Shown: piece by piece, positions 57,139 to 64,000 of the stretch
Layout: every line of letters begins with the position of its first letter
Position numbering within the stretch: the first letter of the stretch is position 1
Assembly: GCA_006538405.1 (NCBI GenBank)
Contig: BJKQ01000003.1
Span: 1,054,001-1,118,000 of the forward strand
DNA length: 64,000 nt
Source: Hansfordia pulvinata
Lineage: Eukaryota > Ascomycota > Sordariomycetes > Xylariales
Reading direction: 5' to 3'
Notes under the pieces: model-generated
Told to the model about the DNA's origin: nothing
Seen by the model: the letters and a program-made list of their open reading frames with translations, nothing else
Database searches by the model: none
Translations under genes and position numbers: made by a program

Positions 57139-60100
57139 CGCCCGGATGCTCGCCCACAGGGTGGCCAGAACTTGCAGCTGAACAACAGCCCATGCTGCCG
57201 GTGCGTCGCCATGTCCATCCCACATTGGATGGGAACCCTGCATCTCGAGGACGTGAAGTGAATTATAATTTCCCCTCTCTACGTCCAGGCCGAACCATTC
57301 TACGTACTCCCTTTTGCGAGAACTATGTATGGAAGGGCGACGTCCTCACTTTCGGGTTGACGGCTACATCTACCCGCCCAGAAAGCATTGGATGTTCTGG
57401 GTATAGCTACCAGATACATGTATCTCAAATATTGTACGAGTAGGTACTCCATACCTCAGCTGCTGGCAGAACCTTGGATGGAACTTGCCGCTGTCTTCTG
57501 GAAAAGGAGGGGCTTTGGGGCCGCTGAGCCGGGCTTAGTGCAAGCTGAGAGGCCCCACATATGCGGTCGGGATCTCCAAGCGCTCGTGCCTTTGCAGGTA
57601 GCTATACCCTTGCATTCCTCAACTCGCGCCTGCATGCACGCTCTGGCAGGATGCGCTCTGAGTATCCGTACCTACGAGCACATGCTTGCCACCTTGGAGG
57701 CCGAGGACGGAGACGCTGGAGGGTTCTGTTCCTCTCCTCCCGCCGTCCAAAGTCCCCTCTTTCAATGTTGTGTTCGTGTGAACCCGAATTCCACTCCTCA
57801 TCACTATTGCCGTTGTCTCCGCACTCTTTCTTCGAAGAAATCAGTACGACTGTCTGCCAGGGCCCAGACTTGTTCGTGACAGAGCCCAGGCCATCACGCC
57901 AGCTTCCAACTCGATGGCACCTGTCCCGCGTTAGCATGCAAGTGGTGCCACTCCACTACGTGGTAGCGCCGCGAGAGTGGATATTGGCCACCCATGCAAG
58001 TGTCCGAGCCAGATGGCACCGGATGCAGATCCTCCTGCCACGCACGAGTGCTCCGGCCGCCTTGAACCTCTCCTCTCCATCGGCTCTCATCATCGTCATT
58101 GTCAATAGCCAGCTACCAGCCAGCCAGCAACGCCCCTTCGTTAGGTGCGGTTTGAATCCTCTCCCTGCGACACACAGGGAAGTACGAGGACGCTTTGCCG
58201 CGTGGCCGCCACTCACAGCCGATCAAGCACGCAGGGACCGGGGCGGCAGGGTCCTGGCGAACACATGACAAGGGCCCGCAATTGAGCTGTGCGTTCACAG
58301 GCAGGCAGACAGCCCTCCAGCTCCTGCTATCGGCGTGGCAGGGCCTGGAGAGAGTCCCAGCAGCATGATATCACTCGAGCCAAGCCGTCCACACAGCGCG
58401 CACCACTGTCGCCCAGGGATGGGACCCCTAACCCAGCCCAAGTTAGCCTCGGCCTGTCTGAGCAACCACGGCCAGCAATTCTCCCACCAGCTCTGTCGAG
58501 ACACCGCAAGCCGCGGGTGCGAAGTACAGCGGGTGTGCGGAGTACAGCCCCCCCGTGGCCCCTCACAAATCTTCCTGCTGATCCAGTACCTGCGACCGAC
58601 CTCTGCGAGGGTGATCAGTCCCAGGGCTGTGGTCCTTGACAAACGCAATGCCGAATCGCACGCACCACACCTCTCCGCCAGACTCGTTCATTCTCCCACG
58701 CACGCAGGCACTGCCTCGGCCGGTCAGATGCAGGTGCACTATGACGTATTCCCGTAGGCAGGCAAGATGGCAAGGGGACGTTCGTTACCATTCGCATCTT
58801 CGCGCTCCACAACCGCGAACCTGCCGAAACACCCACCTGGGATCATCACGGGTCTTGATCAACACCGGGCAGAACACGTACTGGGTGCGGGACAAATAGA
58901 CAGACACACGATCTCGTCCTTGATGCATGGGAGTCATCCGTGCCTGCTGCATCCCCGGTGGACTATACACTTGAGGTCGTCTCTTTTGCCCTGCTAGGGG
59001 GCGGAAAGCATCGTGGGCAATGAATCAACCAGGACTCAGCCTCTCATTAACGGTAGGCCCGGGCTGATGAGAGATGGTGAGTTGGCGGCCACTTGCGGCA
59101 TAGTCAGACATCCTCCCCCCCTCTCGCCCCTGTCAGGAGTCCACTGGCCCAACCCAGTCACCCAGCCCAGCTGCTTCCTTTGCACCTACGCGCACGAGTA
59201 CTCCGTATGCTTGCACGCCGGCGCGGCCGGCCACACACGGACGGCCTGGGTGATTGTGACTGGTGGGCTGGCTGGCGGATTATGTCGGCTTATCACTGAC
59301 CAACTGCTGAAGCTTGATTTGTGGAGTGCCGACGTTTGGCTGCTGCCCGGTGCGTCGTCTGGGCTGCGCCATGGCCGGCTGCCTCTCCGGGAAACCTGGG
59401 CCGGCAAACAACAAGGCGTGGGCGGCGAAGAGCCGCGGGTCGTCTTCGATGCTGCTTCCCGCCTGGTCTCGCTGCGTGAACCAAGCCCGACACAGCGGCC
59501 GGCCAGAGCAAAGTCATCAGCGGAGAGGCAACATCTCTTGGCGCATTGGACAGTCGAGCTATGGCCCGACAGCCAGATACCGACGACTTAGGTACGGTCC
59601 CTTGTTTCGTAGATTCGCAGCCCTGATCTGGGTTCGACACGCGGCCACGTCGCAGAAAGCGACTGGCGCTCCCAAGGGATGCGGGCCTGTCGAGGACTGC
59701 CTCGAGCTGCCGCCTGCTGCTCGCTCACGTGGCGGCGGCGGCGGCGAGCTTGACGGCCATCGCTGATCCACAGCGGTGGGAAGCCTCCTCATTTGCTGGT
59801 GGTCTCCGTCTTCGCGGGCACATTTGCCAGCCGGGGCTCCCTGTTCTGCTTCCTCTTCCTTTTTCTAAGCCGCACTGTTTGTCGACCCGCCGTACCCGTA
59901 CGCAGCTGCAGAGTGTTGTTTTCCGCACGGCCGCCGCTTTACCCACGTCTCAGTGGTGGTAGTACGAGGTCAGCGAGGCCAGTCGCCTCCGGCGCACCCG
60001 GCGCACCCGAGGCTGCTGAGCCCGAGGTCGTCCGAGGTCGCACGGCCCGGTCGATAGAACTCGTCGCCTCAGCGGTCCAGGGGGCCGGGGACAAACCTCG

Positions 60101-62429
60101 CCTGCTTGCTCCGCCTGAAAATTCGTTGCCTGCGGATTACGAGTATTACCCTGCCCGTTCAACCACCTTACCTTACCTAGGCACCTATCTACTGGTAGAG
60201 CCGTGCAGGGCTGCAAGGCCGGACGTCCGGAGGCAGCGGCATAGAACCCGGGTAGGTACTAGGTACCTTATCCTTGCTGTTACGGCCATCCTCATGTCCT
60301 TAGCACAACCGATTCATACATACCGATCGCCGGCCCAGCTGCCCGTACGAGTACGCTTGCTTGGACCAGACGGGCCGGAGACGCTGGAAAGCGAGGCTGT
60401 GACGGAACAGCCCATGCCCCAGCTGCCAGGTTTCGTCTGGGAAGAAGTAGACGCTCTTCAAGGCCAGCCGCGCGTTGGCGCCATCCATTTGCCACTACGA
60501 GTCGCGTCTACGCGAGTCGCTTAACAGCCCTACTGGGTGGCGGCACAGGGCCTCCAATCCGTCAGCACTTTGCCTCGCGCTTACATGAGGGGGCCAAAGG
60601 CAGGGCACAGGCGCCCTGGCCAGCTGACATACATGCCAGGGCATTCTCTGTCATTCTCCTGGCCCTCGTGGATGGATGGGACCCGGTTGGTTATCGTGCC
60701 CTGGGCACTGTCGGCACTCTCCTCGTACGAGTTGCATAGCACGCAGCAAGATTTCGACTGCTTGGGCTTGCAAGGTGTCCGCCTTCTGGGATCACAAATA
60801 ACACTACGGAGTACTCCACAAGTGACAGCCTCAAAAGTGGATTGGCAGGAAGCACAGGCCAAAGGCTCTGATTGCGAGGCAGAGGGGCGGGCAGGTAGGG
60901 CTGACTTGAGAACGCCTGGCCAACTCGCCCAGGCCCAGCTTGGGATAGAGTACGGCAAGCGACTCGGCCGGCTGGGATGGGATGATGGGTTTGTTCATTT
61001 TGTTTCCGCTGGCTCCTTCGCCCGTCTGCTATTTTCTCACATCCCTCTTCGACTTTCTAGCCCAAGCCTCAAGGTGTCTCCTCACACATTCCGGACGCTG
61101 GAGGTGTGACTTGTCGACAGCAAGCAGCCATCGTACCGAGTGCCGTCCTGCCGGATTGAAACGCACCCACGAACCCCTAGGCTTAAGGAGAGGCGAGCCT
61201 GCCCAGTTCCCTGATGCTCAGCAGCAGGGTACATGGGACAAGTGAGGTCGCGGAATGAAACCGGCGGGACTATCGACTAGGAAGGATTGCAGAGTACGGA
61301 GTAATTATTACCATCAGTGTTCTCATTCGTGGTGAGAGACTACTGTTCACATGCATCCACTTGCTGAGAACGACGGACCCGCCAGCTTCACGAATGAAAG
61401 ATACCCTGGCACGCCTGGCTCGTACTTCTCTCGACAACGCATTTTGCTTTTCCATCTTCTCACGCCTTATTCCTTGGTTTTTATTGAGTGGGGCTGGTCA
61501 TGACACTTGGCCCACTGACCAAATTCACCTGCGCTGGCCGCAGTTGGCTTAGTGAGTCGCCTCGAAATCTGACAGTGCCGAGACCCTGCTGGCCGGCGCT
61601 GACAAACTTGCTGTACTCGTAGACGAATATGCTGGGCAAGGTGGGCCGTTTGAGACTGCTTCGTGGAAGTTCAAAGTGAACGTCTTCCGGGTAAGTTGTT
61701 CTTCCGGGTAAGTTGTCGTGGTTGTCCACTTCGACACACATGGGGACATCTACAGAGCCTCACCGGCTCCGGACTCCACCCTAAGGTACATACCCAGACC
61801 AGCCGACGCAAGAGATCTGGAAGTGACGCTCGCCGTCTTCTTCGCCTACTGTATGCTGTCACATGCAGTGATGGCTTTTGCGGGCCCGAATCAGCGACCT
61901 CTTTGCTCGTCAACGGGAAATTCCAAGTACAGGGTGCCAAAGTGCTCGGTCCATGCGGGGTGGCTACCGCTGTCAGGAGAACTGATCGTGTCAACAGTCG
62001 AAGTCACATGCATTTGGAATTTCCAGATGAAAAGTAGTAGATCATCTTCACTTTAGCTATATAAGTGTACAGATTGATACCAAAAATTCCGGGAGAGAGC
62101 TCTTCCTCTGAGTGTTGTACATTGTTGAGCTGACCTGATCAAAAGTTTCAACAGGAGGCTTCGCGCTGCACTGCAGGAGGCACAGCAAAGACGTGCTCGC
62201 CCCTCGACTCATTCCCGGGGGAGAAGAAACTGTAGCCATTTCGACCAGCAACAACCATCCCGCTGTGTGCCCATCCTCTCGGCCCCTGTCATCTAACAAA
62301 GCCAGATCGTCTTGCTCGCCCCGGGACTAGGCAGAGAGTAGTGCCCTGCTGTCAGTGCGCATACCAAGTCTTGCGGTTGACGTGACCGCACCTCGAGCGT
62401 CGCTCTTCCCCCGCCCTCCCCGTCCCAGA

Positions 62430-62675
62430 TCATCGAGGCTGGAAGTGCCTGGGCGGCGCCGGGAGGACGTACGACGGACCCGGACCAGGCCAACCGGCCA
62501 CACGGCCCACGCACTGCAGAGGCTGCGGCGGCGGCAGCCCGACGATGGCGGTCGCCAGCGGAGGCGGTCCCACGTACGGCCTCATGGGCCGGATGGCAAC
62601 GGGGACCACCGGTACCGGTGCCAGCGGCCCGGGAACGACAACGCCCTGCGGGGTGTACGTGTAGGCAACGAACAT
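62430..62675 (-). CDS. Possible small Pro/Val-rich protein (doubtful)
   Basis: An 81-codon frame from ATG 62675 (MFVAYTYTPQGVVVPGPLAP) is rich in Pro, Val and Gly and ends PPRHFQPR. A C/A-rich leader (ACCACCGCCCCAGCCCC-like) precedes the ATG, as in real genes here, and a TTATTTAAGG element lies about 270 bases upstream. There is no known domain. The frame stays open for 80 more codons upstream, though without an ATG. It may be a real short protein or chance in GC-rich DNA. Confidence 0.3.
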   Translation of the reverse strand: MFVAYTYTPQGVVVPGPLAPVPVVPVAIRPMRPYVGPPPLATAIVGLPPPQPLQCVGRVAGWPGPGPSYVLPAPPRHFQPR

Positions 62676-63355
62676 GGCTGGTGCAGGCAGGTGGTAGGGG
62701 CTGGGGCGGTGGTTGCGCTGATGGTTGTCAAGTATTGAAACGATGTCGAAGAGGGTAGACCGGGGCTTGGTCTTGGTGGCCTCTGGTGGCCTGCAGACGC
62801 CTCTTGGCAAGAGGGTTGAGTATACTATGTGGCGTTGGAGCTGCACTGCGCGAACCTCGGCTTGTTGAGCTGTGCAGAGGGCCTTGGACTCGCGATCAAG
62901 CCCGAGAGGCTCCAAGATGGCAGTGGCGGCGACGGTGGTGCCTTAAATAAGCCCTCGCTCAGAGGAGGGGGCGTTGGCACATGGCCGCGGCCATGAATCG
63001 ATTCGCTGACGGATGAGTGTTGACAGTATGACCAATGCAGGTTGCCGAGGACGCGCCACGAACGAAGGCGGGCGGGTCGTCGGGAAGAGCGTCACGAGGT
63101 TATCGGATAGAGACATGTCACACAATGGGTTGGAGAGACCACTGCGGCTGTACCGCGTGGTGAGTCAGAGTATGTTCGCAGAGGGATGTTGTGGCATTAT
63201 CATAGAAGCAGAACAGCTTTGACAGCACATAAACTTCATCAATTCGTTTAGTTGCCTGCCGGTGAAGAACCCTGCCGTAATAACTCCATGTGCCAAAACA
63301 GAACCTATGCCCCGAAATACAGACGTCCCATTTTTGCTTTTTGGTATCAAGTCGC
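62676..63355. other. Intergenic
   Basis: 3' flank of the L5 gene and upstream flank of the doubtful 81-codon ORF. Bases 63180-63300 look AT-richer and fit the L5 3' UTR. No other gene seen. Confidence 0.5.
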
Positions 63356-64000
63356 TTATTGCTCCTTGAGCTCCGCAATCTTCTTCTGGATTCTCTCCTC
63401 CTTCTCGGCCTTGGTGGACTTGGGGGTCTTGAACTTCTTGGACTCGGCCTTCCACTGCTCCTTGGTCTTCTTGGAGCCAGCGTCGTCGTCCTTCTTGAAG
63501 GGGTCCTCGCGGATGGCGGCGTGGGCCTCGGCGTACATCTCCTCGAGGCCGTCAGCCTCCAGGTCGTCGTCCAGGTACTGCTGGAACTGGGACTTGTAGC
63601 GCTCCTCGTCGTCGTCGGCGAGGGTCTCCATGTACTCAGCGACGTGGCCACCGAAGATGTACTTCTTCAGGGTCTCGGCGTCGAGCTCCTCGGACTCCAT
63701 GTCGAAGCCGGGGAAGCGGTTCTCGGAGTGGGGGATGAAGATACCGCCGTCGGAGGCACCCTTGAGGGCACCGAAGATGCGGGCACCGGTGGAGGTGCGG
63801 GCAAGACCAACGTCGAGGAAGGCCTTGAAGGGGCGGCGCTCCTCGCCATCGTGCTCGGCGGCCTCGGTCAGAGTGTACTCGCCATCAGCCTCCTCGACAC
63901 CCTTGAATGTCTCGTCAAGGCCGAGCTTCTTGAGGGCGCGGCGGGCGATCAGAAGACCAGTGGCGTAGGCAGCGGACCAGTTGGTGAGACCGTGCTCAAT
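63356..64000 (-). CDS. rpl5: 60S ribosomal protein L5 (uL18), 5' partial
   Basis: Binds 5S rRNA and L11 to form the central protuberance of the large subunit. The window ends inside the gene; 214 C-terminal residues and the stop at 63356-63358 are visible, frame in phase with base 64000. Family pieces are TNWSAAYATGLLIARRAL, FKAFLDVGLARTSTGARIFG, GALKGASDGGIFIPHSENRFPGFD (in parts), YIFGGHVAEYMETL and FQQYLDDDLEADGLEEMYAEAHAAIRE. The C-terminus ends in a Lys-rich tail, KKTKEQW...KSTKAEKEERIQKKIAELKEQ, as in fungal L5. No intron lies in the visible part, and the codons are strongly C/G-ending, as expected for a highly expressed ribosomal protein gene. Confidence 0.95.
   Translation of the reverse strand: MEHGLTNWSAAYATGLLIARRALKKLGLDETFKGVEEADGEYTLTEAAEHDGEERRPFKAFLDVGLARTSTGARIFGALKGASDGGIFIPHSENRFPGFDMESEELDAETLKKYIFGGHVAEYMETLADDDEERYKSQFQQYLDDDLEADGLEEMYAEAHAAIREDPFKKDDDAGSKKTKEQWKAESKKFKTPKSTKAEKEERIQKKIAELKEQ

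Larger units (their letters stand above)
55912..62429. other. Longest gap, 6.5 kb without a supported gene
   Basis: I see no gene with recognisable motifs or consistent splicing. It contains a G20 run at 56169-56188 and nine TACGAGTA/TACTCGTA words (56015, 56200, 56966, 57125, 57131, 57435, 60138, 60346, 61614). It also has many AGGTAC words (56272, 56742, 60253 and others). Several 100-240 codon open frames (57561-58268, 59013-59591, 59793-60524) lack domains and look like chance in GC-rich DNA. A non-coding RNA, or a species-specific gene that I cannot recognise, is possible. Confidence 0.45.

Noticed and set aside
59793..60524. 243-codon frame with a hydrophobic start
   Set aside because: The hydrophobic stretch resembles a signal peptide, but the rest is Arg/Pro-rich with no pattern and overlaps TACGAGTA words.
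1..64000. Secondary-metabolite or defence cluster
   Set aside because: No PKS, NRPS, P450, NLR or similar gene seen; the neighbours are unlinked housekeeping genes.

Overview
This is nuclear DNA of a filamentous ascomycete. The multi-exon genes have short introns (about 50-105 nt) with GTRNGY donors, CTRAY branch points and NAG acceptors. Gene content points to Sordariomycetes, perhaps Hypocreales: a con-6 conidiation gene, a DUF6536 protein, an Mhp1-like protein and fungal secreted families. The order is inferred from protein resemblance only, and I cannot name the species.

Layout. 1-2390 (+) 3' part of the SM protein Sly1. 3103-5242 (-) fimbrin. 7877-8666 and 11498-13036 (-) two secreted proteins. 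14667-15394 (-) TMEM234-like membrane protein. 17694-18054 (+) con-6. 22349-25306 (+) C2-domain Inn1/Fic1-like cytokinesis protein. 26040-27152 (-) DEDDy 3'-5' exonuclease. 28203-28965 (+) N-acetyltransferase Ard1/Naa10. 29560-30794 (-) protein with PPxY, Ser/Lys-rich and 11-residue repeat regions. 32184-33604 (-) eIF2B beta. 36781-38511 (+) Nem1-type phosphatase. 39747-40523 (-) dienelactone hydrolase family. 42274-43181 (+) small membrane protein. 44096-44886 (-) Nhp2. 48705-51029 (+) DUF6536 protein. 52013-55911 (-) Mhp1-like leucine-rich-repeat protein. 62430-62675 (-) doubtful Pro-rich ORF. 63356 to the window end (-) ribosomal protein L5, 5' truncated.

Most genes are unlinked housekeeping functions: secretion, actin, translation, ribosome biogenesis and lipid signalling. 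I see no biosynthetic cluster, transposon ORF, tRNA, rRNA or CRISPR. Spacing is wide for a fungus, with gaps up to 6.5 kb. The gaps carry the most unusual signal: an 8-bp word, TACGAGTA/TACTCGTA, seen 33 times, 32 of them outside coding sequence.

Four genes carry five points where the frame is lost by one base. In each, adding one base next to a short run restores a sensible protein and a length divisible by three. That pattern suggests consensus errors in the assembly more than real gene decay.
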